A stretch of DNA of 64,000 nt from Haliotis asinina (Eukaryota; Mollusca; Gastropoda; Lepetellida; Haliotidae): NCBI RefSeq assembly GCF_037392515.1, contig NC_090290.1, forward strand, positions 25,379,753-25,443,752, written 5' to 3'. The notes under the pieces were generated by a model. That model saw only the letters and a list, made by a program, of their open reading frames with translations. It ran no database searches and was not told where the DNA came from. Every line of letters starts with the position of its first letter. The stretch's first letter is position 1. Of the stretch, positions 51,011 through 62,435 are shown in pieces. The translations under genes were made by a program, and so were the position numbers.

Positions 51011-52371
51011 GTCATCACGCGTGTGAGAAATAGTCTCACGTACGACGATATACACGTAGCCCATTTCACCTCACCCTACAGACAGTTCTCGGCGTACTTC
51101 TGTCTTTCAGTTTCTAACGTGGATACTTCAAAAGGATATAAATTTACGTGCTGACATTTTTGTCTGTGGGATGGGAGCCTCATTCTCGTGTACAATTATA
51201 TAGCGTCAAGGCGACAACATCATATTCTCACTAAAATGTCCTAAATATTGGCTACGACTCCTAAATCGTCACATGTGTATCCCCGTTAGCCGCAGAAGGA
51301 TCAGCTGATCTTGTGTTGTAACATCACATTGTACCTCTACGAATCTTATTTTGTCAACGTCTAGTTGATCTCAGTGTAGGAGCAGGCTTTAACCCTGGGT
51401 TTTGCCTCGTATCAAAATGGCACCATGATATTGTGAACACGTTGCTAAAAGTATTAGTAAATCTTCCACTCAAACCTTTTCCGCTTCGGTTTGGCCCTCA
51501 TGCGTCAAAAGATTCGATCGCCCTTCTTACAGCCAAGAAGAGTGATTGGCCTTAGAAGTACTCACTCCTATTAGATATGCCAACTTATATTAGACCGACG
51601 AGATGTATGCAACTCTATTGTGAAGAAAGCTTTCACACACTTCGTGAAGGTGACTCGGTTCTAGGTGGGGGTGTTCATGTGCATACAGCTCAGATCACAA
51701 TCAGTTTAAGCTAAGCAATATTGGGTGTAGAGGGTTCTTGGATGGGTGGCCGCGTTTGGCAACTTGACTCTTGAACGTTTCTGCTTCAGAAAGAAACACA
51801 CGTGATTATGTGGTCTCACCTTGGGGAAGTGAGTTTGTTCTAAATTGCCTCTGTTCGCCCAGCGGTAAAATGGTACCCGGTGGCAATGTAAATTTTCTAG
51901 GCAGTCAGATTAGCTATGCCTAAAAGTTCCTAATCCTCAATTATTCACTAAACCGAAATTTGAATGTAGCTATAGAAACTAAACAAAATAGATGAGAACA
52001 GGAAATTGTCGACATGACGTGGTATTCATCATTAAGCTGCTAATGTGATGAACATGTTTATCTGGTCATGATCTTGCACGATTTGAAAGTGTATTGTAAC
52101 TTAACAAGTCGGAGAGAGTGATATATTTACAAAATGACCGAATGAAAATTGATGAGCCAATGACTGGACATTTAATGGTGCGACTGCGTGAATACTATCC
52201 TCGAGTTACCTGGCAAGTGGCGATCTCGGACACTGCCCGGTGGGATAACAACCTTCCAGCGCCTCACAGACAGCTAGAGTTATCAGGGGTCATAAATAAG
52301 TGTCTGCGCTATGTGCATGCTGTTGGTGTGGAATTGGTATCATTATCTCTGAGCGTATAGTCGCACACCAC

Positions 52372-52430
52372 TGCGTCCCGCCAAATGGCTGGAATATTGC
52401 TGCCTTCGACATTAAACAACAAACTAGATC
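52372..52430 (-). repeat. SINE-A head fragment
   Basis: CCGCCAAATGGCTGGAATATTGCTG...ACATTAAAC is the complement of the family head. Confidence 0.7.
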
Positions 52431-53631
52431 AACGCGTGCTTTTTTCTCTCCAAGGCAATTTGCGAATGTTTAAGGCTGTACAATCACCTTACAGTGTTTG
52501 GCGGTTCTGAAATACCCAGGATCCTTGTTAACCGACAAGACGAAAGTCCGCATACTATGCCCTATGTACGTGTGAAGTCGTCAGTTGGTTACCATGATGG
52601 TTTAGTCTGGGATGCCACTGGGTACGGTCTTCACGTATTCGTCGCAATTTTAACCAGCATCTTTTCGTCATTACTATTCGGCATGTCCCGGATCGAGCTC
52701 GGAGCCTTGTATTTGGGGAATGTACAACAATTTATAGCAGTATCCTTGTTCTGATTGGTATATAGCATCACGTTACTCTGACTAACCTTGGTCCTATGGT
52801 CAATGGGGATTTGGCCATAGTGAGGGTTAAAGGCCACTGTGAACAGGTTCTCAGTTACATTACGGAGTGTAAGTTTACCTCGTAGAAATCTAAATTAATG
52901 CAGACCTCAAACGTTTGTCATCTGAAAACAACCTCACCCAACTCCCACACCCCGACCCACCTGCGGGAGCACGCACTGAATAATCTAAAAACATGAAAGG
53001 AGAAGAATGGGTTCGAACTCAGAAGTGTTGTTTATTTTGTGGTGTGACCAAGCGAGACAAATAAGCACATGTAATCGTGGCGCTTCAGACCACCTCGTAT
53101 TCTCCCTACTTTTCACCAGTAACTTAAACTGACACAAAAAATGGGTGTCTCATAATAATATGTATAACAGATCAACATGTGCCTCGTATTCGGATTGCAT
53201 TTCCCAACATGAGAATAGCTCTCACAATATCGTGCAAGGCTACAACACAAAACTCCCACCATGCACCAGCGGTCGAACAGGTCAGGAAACACATCCGGAA
53301 GACAGAAACAAAAGGACACTGTAGTAACACTAACCACAATTTGAGATCGACATTCGGGATATGTGTCGTTACAGATCTCCTGCCAGCAGTTTGAACTATA
53401 TCCTCTTCCCGACACAATTGATAAATTATACCCTATGCTATGTCATGCCGGTATTTGGCTATTCTTACGCACTAATTGAATCTGTTCATGAAAAACTATA
53501 TTGTTTGGAACAGCGTATGTATAATAGCATGCGAAATAGCATCGGTTTGTTATTATTATGCCAGACAGGTGCCCAACCACAACTCAGTGTTACACTTTCC
53601 GCCCATGCATTTTTCTACACACTAAAACCAA

Positions 53632-53888
53632 GTATACAGCAGTCTAAGTAAACTTACTCTCAGTGCTTTTCGTTGGAGTGTAACCAAAAGCACTGAGCCT
53701 CAGTAGTGGAGTGTAACCAAAAGCACTGAGCCTCAGTAGTGGAGTGTAACCAAAAGCACTGAGCCTCAGTAGTGGAGTGTAACCAAAAGCACTGAGCCTC
53801 AGTAGTGGAGTGTAACCAAAAGCACTGAGCCTCAGTAGTGGAGTGTAACCAAAAGCACTGAGCCTCAGTTTACTTAGACTGTGTATAC
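53632..53888. mobile_element. Inverted-repeat element with an internal 33-bp tandem array
   Basis: Outer arms GTATACAGCAGTCTAAGTAAAC and GTTTACTTAGACTGTGTATAC are near-perfect inverses. Between them TGGAGTGTAACCAAAAGCAC + TGAGCCTCAGTAG (33 bp) is repeated at 53674, 53707, 53740, 53773, 53806 and 53839, almost without change. The last unit ends inside the right arm, and its CTCAGTGCTTTT is also found inverted in the left arm, so the tandem unit derives from the element's own arm. MITE-like elements with internal tandem repeats are known in bivalves and gastropods. Confidence 0.85.
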
Positions 53889-54236
53889 ATCAGGGAAAGC
53901 ATATAGTCTCCCTTGTAGGATTCACTCTCGCCAGGGTTCAAATTAAATGGACTTATTTATTTCTATCAGAGCTATATTTTCATGGACCAATTTAAGCTTG
54001 AAGCCTCAGTTTGGCCTACTCATCAAAGGGCAGTTGTTTACAGCGAAGAGGAACATGACACAAGTGAGCAGTTGACAACAGGAACCAGGCCATTGATTAG
54101 AGTTGTCTCCCTTACATTCCTCTCTTGTTACGGAAACACGTTGCCTTAGTAGTAGAATGTTTGTAAATATGCTTGGACCGTTCTAGCGTCACTAGCTTTG
54201 AGTTATAACCCCGTCATTTTCATAAAACGTACAGCA

Positions 54237-57200
54237 ATGAGTTACTACGGCGGTGCATACCAACAGCACCCGTACAGCGGCCAGCAGCAGCCTGCGTATG
54301 GGCAGCAGTATCAACAACACGCCTACCAACAGCCAGCCTACAACCAACAGCACCTGCGGCAGTACCAACAACAGTGGCAGCAGAGTCAGCACTACGGGCA
54401 GTATGGCAACTATTACCAACAGAATGTCTTCTCCGTTCAGGCACACCAGGTACACGTGTCGGAAACCATTGCCCAATACCCTTAGTATTCTGTGATAAAA
54501 ACTGTCCGCGGTCAACGCCCATCAAGTGATAAGACAGTTGGGTCTCTGTCACTAGCTATCACCAAGGCAACACTATCGTTAGCCAGCTAGGTCGTCACTT
54601 GTCAACGTGTTATGGATGTCTAGATGAAATATATTATACAATGCACAAACCAGCGGCTGTGCATTTTATATTTAGTTATTATATTTCAGGCTTTCCAGTT
54701 CAACAGTGTTGATGAGCTTCGCCATGTGTTTATGTTAGAGATGTCCAAGAATCCTGAGAACCAAGTGAGTGCAAAATTCGGCAATATTCCAGTTATAAGG
54801 TGGCGTCTGTAAATAATCGAGTCTGGACCAGACAACCCTGTGATCAACAGCATGAGCATCGATCTGTGCAATTGGGAACTGATAACATGTGTCAACTAAG
54901 TCAGCGAATCTGACCACCCGGCCCCTCCTCGTATAACAAGCATTGTTGCCTTTTATGGCAAGCATTGGTTGCTGAAGGCCTATTCTACCCCACACCTTCA
55001 TGGGTCTTGTACCAAGTAACACATCTAAATAATCCTTACATTTATTCACAGTACCATTTGTTATGTTCTGATTCACACGTTGAAACTAAAAAATTAAGCA
55101 GGAGGAGAACTAGGTGTAAAACTAACACACAGAAATTAAACATGTTAAATGTGATGCAATGAACAATTCCTTGAAAATAGGATGCTTGGAAAATCGAAAA
55201 TTTTCTGTGCATCAGATGAGGGGGGCATAACATTCCATCACAGTACCAGCCTAACTCTACAAGTGCGATGTTATAAGACTACCTCACATTCAATGACGCT
55301 TTTATGATAGTTTTGAACAGTTTCTTTAATGATTCACATGTCTTGTTTGTATCAAGCTACTTATGGTAATTTTCTTTCTTTTTAGAATAGGAATGCAATT
55401 CAAGCTGAGGATTTGGTGAACATTCTGAACAACACACCAAGTATAAGGAATTACTTCCGAGGTAGGGAGACCACAAGTACTGGACAGACATTGTGGAGAA
55501 GCTATCACTTGTTGCATTACACTGGGTTAGGGGCAATCTTGTATTTAGGATGCATTAAGAATAAAGACATATGTATCAAAGTTTCAAACTAGTCATACTA
55601 GCAGTTGACAGCATCATTGTCTCAATGTTCATTATAGATATTTAATTTCCATGTGCAGATTGCCAATGGACAGCAGTAAAACTAAGAAACATAGAAAATA
55701 TTCGGGGCTAGGATCTGTGATAATAATTTAAAATGCCTCTCCAAATTTTCCTTCAAACTGATTGTATTGAACTCTGCACTGAGGATATGTATCGGTTGCC
55801 ATTTCAGTGAACTGGAGTCGTGAATTATGCAGGTAATTAAATTTTTTGTAAATATAATTTCAAGTATTTTAAAATTCTAATATTGTTCTATAATGTCCTC
55901 CATACAGTGCTTTAAAACATTTGAAGAGTTGTGAAATTGATGTGTACCGTGATTGACATGTGTAACAGCAAGTAAAGGAAGGATTAAACTGTCATCCCGT
56001 ACATGGCATTAGATCTACACACCGATGGATTTCTCTGTGAATTTTGAAAATACCAGTCAACTTCCTTTCATTATGTAAGGAACTAACAAGCATACCACAG
56101 GTTTGCTTAGAATTAAAAGAAGTATCCAAAGTGTTCTCGGTGTAAAGTCTGTCCTAAAACTATGAATACTTGCAACCTTTCCTTCCACTGTTTATCTTGA
56201 GTATATCTGTGTCTTTTCTTTTCCAGCATAATGATCGCCATGTTGGATGTATCCTTGACATGGGACTCACTGACATGTCATGATGACACAAGATTCCCTG
56301 CTTCTAGACATGGATTACAGGATACACTCTAAATGTGGGAGTTATCTTGGGATTCATTGAAGTCACATGCAGTGTGTGTGTTTGTAACAGCTAAGTTTGG
56401 TATCCATGCAGTCTTTTCATTAGGGCTTTGTATTGGCAAATAAATTATGTTGCAATAAATTGTGATTGTGCTACCTATATTACTATACCTATTATGATAT
56501 ATTGGGTACTTATGTACAGTTAGTGCCACTTAAGATCAAACACATATCAATTCTAGATGTAGTTTCTTCATTATAGGTCTCTATGCATACATTATATGGT
56601 TCTGATAACAGTAATCTAGAAATTAGGATGCATCATCAGGGCTTCCAGAGTCTTTTTATAAATATATAGGATAACAGTCTCTCGTTTTGTTAGTGAATAA
56701 GGAAGAAAAACATCTACTATGAATGAAAGTCACTTTAGACTTTAATTTAGACCATAAAAATAATTACAAAAACTTCATTGATGTACTTTATGCAATATCA
56801 GTTCTCAGAAAAAAACAAAATGTTACAACTTGTATCACTTGAGAAGGGTATTGTGATATACTGGTATACCAGTAATACCATACAGTCCTACTTTTCATAG
56901 CGTTTACAATATGTGCCTGACTTTCAGTAAAGTCACACGTTTTCTGATTTGAAAGGTGTGTTTGTGCCTGACAGTCTGAGACAGGCTTTTCTGTTCCTGA
57001 TTGTCCATTTGTTTTAAGATATTCTTAACATGGGCATTTTTTATGTATTTCAACCAATTTTAATCCTAATCCCATGAGTTGGAAAAGTGATCTGTAATCC
57101 AGCTAGTTTAAGTGAGTCTATTCTGCATGGTACAAAAATTTCCCTGAGCTTGTACAGAGATCCCAAGATGGCTTTATGCAGTGGGAGGAGTTCCTGGAGC

Positions 57201-59956
57201 TCCAGCAGTGTCTTGTGGCTTGGCATAATGTCTTCTGTCAGCACGATGCCAACCGATCAGGTTTCATCGAGTCGTGTGAGCTAGTCAGGGTCATCACTGG
57301 TCTGTTTGGTAGGTTTTTACTCAACATTCCTGAGGTCTATGGATAGTCACCTTCTTTACTGCACTGAATGTGACGTTTCAGTGCAGCCACTAACACTGTT
57401 ACCAACCAATGCCACTTGCCTCTTGTATTTCCTTCATCTTTACAACTTCTGAAATGCCTTTCAAAGAAGACATACGGGACTTCCGGGTATGTGGGGTCCG
57501 GGTAAATGGGGTTCGACTGTATTCACTTTCTGTTTTTGTCTCTCAATTTTTAAGCTGTCATGGTGCTTTTGTAGCTTAAAATGGAACCATAGGTGCAGCT
57601 ATGAAATATTACAAAGAATTGAAGAAATTTTAAAATCAGATCTGGCAAACTTTCTTTGTATTCTTTTCAAGTTCACCATGAATTGTTTTATTTTCATCCT
57701 ATTATTTTTGGTGAATTGAGGTCTGAAAATAGAGTAAAATATATTGCCATTTTTATATCCCATATATACATTGAAAAATCACAAAGCTAATATCATCCAT
57801 GGGGTAACTACCTTTATGAAAAAAAGGCTTAGCTTACACATGATTTTTACTATTAAAGTTGGGCAGGCTCTCAATACTGTCTAAATACATGTATAAAGCT
57901 TTGCACCCTATCAGGCGTACATGAAAAAACATGGCTTGCTGTGCGTCTGTCATTTGTCTTATGGTTTTGTGCACATGATATAAAAATGATCAATCGTTAA
58001 GGCAAATCAGTCCATTTTGTAATAAACTTGTGATCTAACCCTTTGTCTTTTTTTCTTGTGAGTATATTGATTCTGTTTTCATCATTCCTCTTTTAGTTCG
58101 AAATATAATGATGTGTACATCTCTCTTCCTCGCAGGTTATCAGATTTCACAAGAGGCTCTGACAACAATATTGAAGAGATACTCCAGGGTTGTTCCCCCT
58201 GGGCGGTGTCTGGTGGCTTTTGATGACTTTGTGTCTGTCTCAGTGAGACTACGGGCATACACTGGTGAGGCCTGTGTCAGTGATAAATGTAGTAAAATAT
58301 ATACTTCTCAGTAGGTAGGTCAGTATAGGCTGTATTCAATGCAGGCTGCATGTTCAACTAATCACTCTTTTTCTCATCTACATTATTTCTGAGAGTCTAC
58401 ACATATTTAAGAAAGGTTTTGATGAAATACCTAACTTTAGATTAATATCATGGAATGTAAAGAGCTCCATTTATTTCTGCTTTCATTTTTTAACTGGAAG
58501 ATTGCTGAGATCAGCCTGAAATAACATACATTGTTTGCCTTTCATTGTTTATTAGGTACTGGTATTGTTGTTGTTCTTTGTTTCAAGATGCCTTCAGGAA
58601 GAGGGATGCCCTGACCAATGGAGGGGAGACAGGGAGGAGCATGTTTGGCTATGATGATGTGAGTTGTTTGTATGTGTATGACATAAACAGTGTGCTGTAT
58701 ACTACAGGCAGTACCATCATTATATGGCATGTTTGGCTATGATGATGTGAGTTGTTTGTATGTGTATGACATAAAGAGTGTGCTGTATACTACAGGCAGT
58801 ACCATCATTATATAACATGTTTGGCTATAGTGATGTGAGTTGTTTGTATGTGTAGGACATAAACAATGTGCTGTATACTACAGGCAGTACCATCATTATA
58901 TAGCATGTTTGGCTATGATGATGTGAGTTGTTTGTATGTGTATGACATGAACAGTGTGCTCTATACTACAGGCAGTACCATCATTATAAAACATGTTTGG
59001 CTATAGTGATGTGAGTTGTTTGTATGTGTAGGACATAAACAGTGTGCTGTATACTACAGGCAGTACCATCATTATATAGCATGTTTGGCTATAGTGATGT
59101 GAGTTGTTTGTATGTGTATGACATAAACAGTGTGTTATATACAACAGGCAGTACCATCATTATATAACATGTTTGGCTATAGTGATGTGAGTTGTTTGTA
59201 TGTGTAGGACATAAACAGTGTGCTGTATACTACAGGCAGTACCATCATTGTATTGCATGTTTGGCTATAGTGATGTGAGTTGTTTGTGTGTGTATGACAT
59301 AAACAGTGTGTTATATACAACAGGCAGTACCATCATTATATAACATGTTTGGCTATAGTGATGTGAGTTGTTTGTATGTGTAGGACATAAACAGTGTGCT
59401 GTATACTACAGGCAGTACCATCATTGTATTGCATGTTTGGCTATAGTGATGTGAGTTGTTTGTGTGTGTATGACATAAACAGTGTGCTGTATACTACAGG
59501 CAGTACCATCATTATATAACATGTTTGACTATGATGATGTGAGTTGTTTGTATGTGTATGACATAAACAGTGTGCTATATACTACAGGCAGTACCATCAT
59601 TATATAACATGTTTGGCTATGATGATGTGAGTTGTTTGTATGTGTATGACATAAACAGTGTGCTCTATACTACAGGCAGTACCATCATTGTGTAGCATGT
59701 TTGGCTATAGTGATGTGAGTTGTTTGCACATGTATGACATAAACAGTGTGCTATATACTACAGGCAGTACCGTCATGATCAGAAGATGTTCAGTGTTACA
59801 TGTGTTCTATCATAAACTGCAGCTTACTTCAGTGAAAGACACTTTACTAGGTGGATAAGTGGCTGAAAGTCCTGAGATTCCAGAATCAACTTTTCAGACA
59901 TACACAGAAAATATATTCACATGTTTCAGTTCCTGAGATGTGTGATGTGCCTGTGA
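54237..59956 (+). CDS. Penta-EF-hand protein, sorcin/grancalcin/peflin-like (nine exons, 262 aa)
   Basis: Exons: 54237-54449, 54690-54764, 55386-55461, 55808-55832, 56227-56248, 57158-57308, 58136-58264, 58588-58658, 59930-59956. All junctions have AG/GT sites with agreeing phases, and the total is 789 bases. The 71-residue N-terminus is Q/Y/G/P-rich (starts MSYYGGAYQQHPYSG), as in PEF proteins. EF1 is degenerate (NAIQAEDLVNIL). EF2 (DRSQDGFMQWEE) and EF3 (DANRSGFIESCE) have full 12-residue calcium loops. EF4 and EF5 are degenerate, and the end GYDDFLRCVMCL matches the FIQCVMTV-type PEF end used in dimerisation. Such proteins bind calcium and move to membranes or partner proteins. Exons 4 and 5 are microexons of 25 and 22 nt. 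Exon 3 has a second in-phase donor (GTATAAG after 55440), which would remove seven residues. Which PEF subgroup it belongs to is unsettled. Confidence 0.88.
54765..55008 (+). mobile_element. SINE-A copy directly at the exon 2 splice donor of the EF-hand gene
   Basis: GTGAGTGCAAAATTCGGCAATATTCCAGTTATAAGG, TGTAAATAATCGAGTCTGGACCAGACAACC, ATCAACAGCATGAGCATCGATCTG and ACCTTCATGGGTC follow the family order. The first six bases (GTGAGT) are both the family's start and the splice donor. Confidence 0.8.
58640..59783 (+). repeat. 88-bp tandem array (13 units) derived from the exon 8/intron 8 junction
   Basis: The anchor CATGTTTGGCTAT recurs at 58640, 58728, 58816 and so on to 59696, always 88 apart. 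The first unit contains the real exon 8 end (ATGTTTGGCTATGATGAT/GTGAGT). Every unit repeats that donor and ends with TACTACAG/GCAGTACC, an acceptor-like site, so each unit divides into a 49-base intron-like and a 39-base exon-like part. Variation between units (GATGAT versus AGTGAT, TATATGGC versus TATATAAC) follows an alternating pattern, suggesting two-unit duplications. Confidence 0.95.
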
Positions 59957-60107
59957 TATTCTTCAGCCAATCCTATGAGACCTTCATTAGATGCAGTAAG
60001 TGTGGAGACAATCCAGCAAACATGTTTCTTAACATATGGACACAATAAGTATTACAACTCTATTATATCCCTGACATTCACAAGAAAGATTTCTTGGATT
60101 CCTGACT

Positions 60108-60484
60108 GTCTGGACCCATTAAGATCATGGTTGTACTGTAATTGATCTTCAGTAACCCATGCTTGTCGCATCAGACTACCAACAGGTCAGTCTTGCAGAC
60201 TTGGTTGACACATGTCATCATAACCTAATTGTGTAGATCGATGGTCATGCTGTGTGGTCCAGGGGCCCATTTCACAAAACTCTCGTAAGCCTAAGATCTC
60301 GTAACTTTCCTTGTAGCATTCCAGCTTCCTATGTTTCAGTATAGGAGGTACCAATGCTACGAGAAAAGTTACGAGACCTTAGGCTTACGAGAGTTTTGTG
60401 AAATGGGCCCCTGATCCTGTAATTTACAGACCACCGTTGTACAGCTGGAATATTGCTGTGTGTGGCATAAAACTAAACTCGCCA
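60108..60484 (-). mobile_element. SINE-A copy interrupted by a MITE
   Basis: Outer parts read GATCTTCAGTAACCCATGCTTGTCGC...GTAGATCGATGGTCATGCTGTGTGGTCC and, after the insertion, TGTAATTTACAGACCACCGTTGTACAGCTGGAATATTGCTGTGTGTGGC. Together they follow the family order in minus orientation. Confidence 0.8.
60260..60413. mobile_element. hAT-like foldback MITE inserted in the SINE
   Basis: CAGGGGCCCATTTCACAAAACTCTCGTAAGCC... and its inverse ending ...GTGAAATGGGCCCCTG form arms of about 48 bases with a 55-base centre. CAGGGGCC-type ends are typical of hAT MITEs; the expected 8-bp target duplication is not clear in the flanks. Confidence 0.85.
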
Positions 60485-60873
60485 CCTGACTGCCTGAACA
60501 TGACCCAATCGCTGTTACTCTTTCAGGCAGACATATGACCTCCAAACCCAGGGAAACATGTTAATTTCCTACTGCCTACCAGATAACCAGTTGTTTTAAA
60601 TGTCAAGCTATTTTAGTTTCCTGTAACAATATAAAAGTGTATAGTTAAGGGATGGCTGTCATAATGGCATTCTTAAAGATCATTTATCTATCATTTTATT
60701 ATTATTATTTTTATAATAATTTAATAATATAATAATTTGATAAGATAATAATTTATCTATCTAGTGGAGCTAGAAACTGTCACTTGTCCAAGTACAAACC
60801 AGGACTTGAAACTGACAAGAGTTTTCACCAGTTTCCGTCAGATCCAGTCGTCAGAGAAAAATGGATGTAGTTT

Positions 60874-60958
60874 GTTTGCAACCATCCTCGATATCTCCAG
60901 GGTATACGTTCCGATAAGTCTCCACTATACCCCGGATATATCAAGGATGGTTTGCAAC
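60874..60958. mobile_element. 85-bp foldback element
   Basis: GTTTGCAACCATCCTCGATATCTCCAGGGTATA faces TATACCCCGGATATATCAAGGATGGTTTGCAAC across a 19-base loop (CGTTCCGATAAGTCTCCAC). The arms differ at only a few bases. Confidence 0.85.
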
Positions 60959-61814
60959 CCACAGACATAAAAACATGTCATTTGTCCATGTGTATGTATG
61001 TTTGCCTAATTACATAATGTGGCAGAGACGGGACTCAGATGCATGAGTCATAAATCAATTTATTTTGTTTATGGCGTGTAGCCTGATAGGTGTTAAGATC
61101 AAATTGCATGTGGTCAATGGTTGAAGCTGTGTATTGCATATTGTCTTTAGCAGACAGGCAGGCAGACATATAGGTGTCAGTAAACCAGACATTGAGCTTT
61201 CTCAGTGAAAGAAGCTACTTACCACAATTAACAATTTTTTTATGTAATGAGCAGATTATTCACTTGTTTGTGTACACAACCAAGATTAGACTACTGCTCA
61301 TGACCTTGTACTCTGGGCATGCATACTGTTCAAGCTCCGCGAACCTATTCACTGTGCATGCGTTTTGGGCACAGCGCAGCAGAGCTGTTGAAACCACTTT
61401 TTCCCCCAGCACTGGGAGAAATTTAGAGAATCGTTTGAACTCAGATTTCACGGACTTTTTTTTCAGCGCATTTTTTTCAACTTTATAGGTTGAATCTGCA
61501 TTTTTGATGATTTATTTCGGTAAGAGCATACCAAAAGGTATCAGAATCTGCAAAGTTGTGTTGCATGTGACCTTTAATCAAGATATATATACTGGCTGGT
61601 TTCAATTTTAAGTGTAACAGTTTTTGCTGTGTTTTTTAAACATTTGTAAAAACTAAGTGAAAAATGAGTTTACTATTTATGAAATATGTTACATACAATT
61701 CTTTAATGCTTGAAAGTATATGTTTAAATATCCTTGGTATTTCTTTTTTAATGACTTCTGTGAGTTACTGCTGCAAACATTACAGATAGTAAAGTCAGAA
61801 AAGCCACAAGGAAG

Positions 61815-61862
61815 GACAGTATTTTGGACAGTATTTTGGACAGTATTTTGGACAGTATTTTG
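61815..61862. repeat. 12-bp tandem repeat (GACAGTATTTTG), four units
   Basis: Four exact consecutive units, preceded by AAGGACAGTATTTTG. Confidence 0.9.
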
Positions 61863-62268
61863 GTCATTTGTTGACTTTGACTTTGTTATTTGCTGATTAA
61901 TTTCAGATACTCACCACTGAAAACCAAAGATCATGATCCTCAAGCAGACATTCATCTTGGGTCATGTGTTGATGTGGTGGTTCTATCAGAGATGGTTGGA
62001 GATACTATGAAGGTGTCAGAGGCTTCTACTTCTCATGAAAAACGACAAGTCTAACACTAGAGAAATTGAAGGGATATGTCTCCCTGAAATGGTGTCCTTT
62101 TATGAATATACTGAAAACATGCTGATTCAGCCTTAAGGAATATTCAGCATGTTTTGTTTTTCTACTTTACTGTAACTGTACTCATAAATGAATGTGATGA
62201 AAAATGAATATCAGTTAGGGGGTTTATGAAGTCCATTCATCTGTAGCAAGGTACGGGGACAAAGCCAG

Positions 62269-62435
62269 GATCAGTTGTTATTAATAATATTGCTTGTCAT
62301 ACATGGCGATAGAGCAAAGATCAATTGTTACTAATAACATTGCTTGTCATACATGGTGATAGAGCAAGGATCAGTTGTTATTAATAATATTGCTTGTCAT
62401 ACATGGCGATAGAGCAAGGATCAGTTGTTACTAAT
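62269..62435. repeat. 50-bp tandem repeat, 3.3 units
   Basis: GATCAGTTGTTATTAATAAT + ATTGCTTGTCATACATGGCG + ATAGAGCAAG recurs at 62269, 62319, 62369 and 62419 with a few substitutions. Confidence 0.9.

Larger units (their letters stand above)
50290..54190. other. Intergenic region between tubulin gene 4 and the EF-hand gene
   Basis: It holds a tRNA-derived SINE (50730-51010), a SINE-A fragment (52372-52430), a possible worn SINE-B at 50452-50552 (ATAGCCTTGCGGTGAAAGCGG ... TTGCCAAAAGCAGCG) and an inverted-repeat element with internal tandem units (53632-53888). I see no supported exon. Confidence 0.6.
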
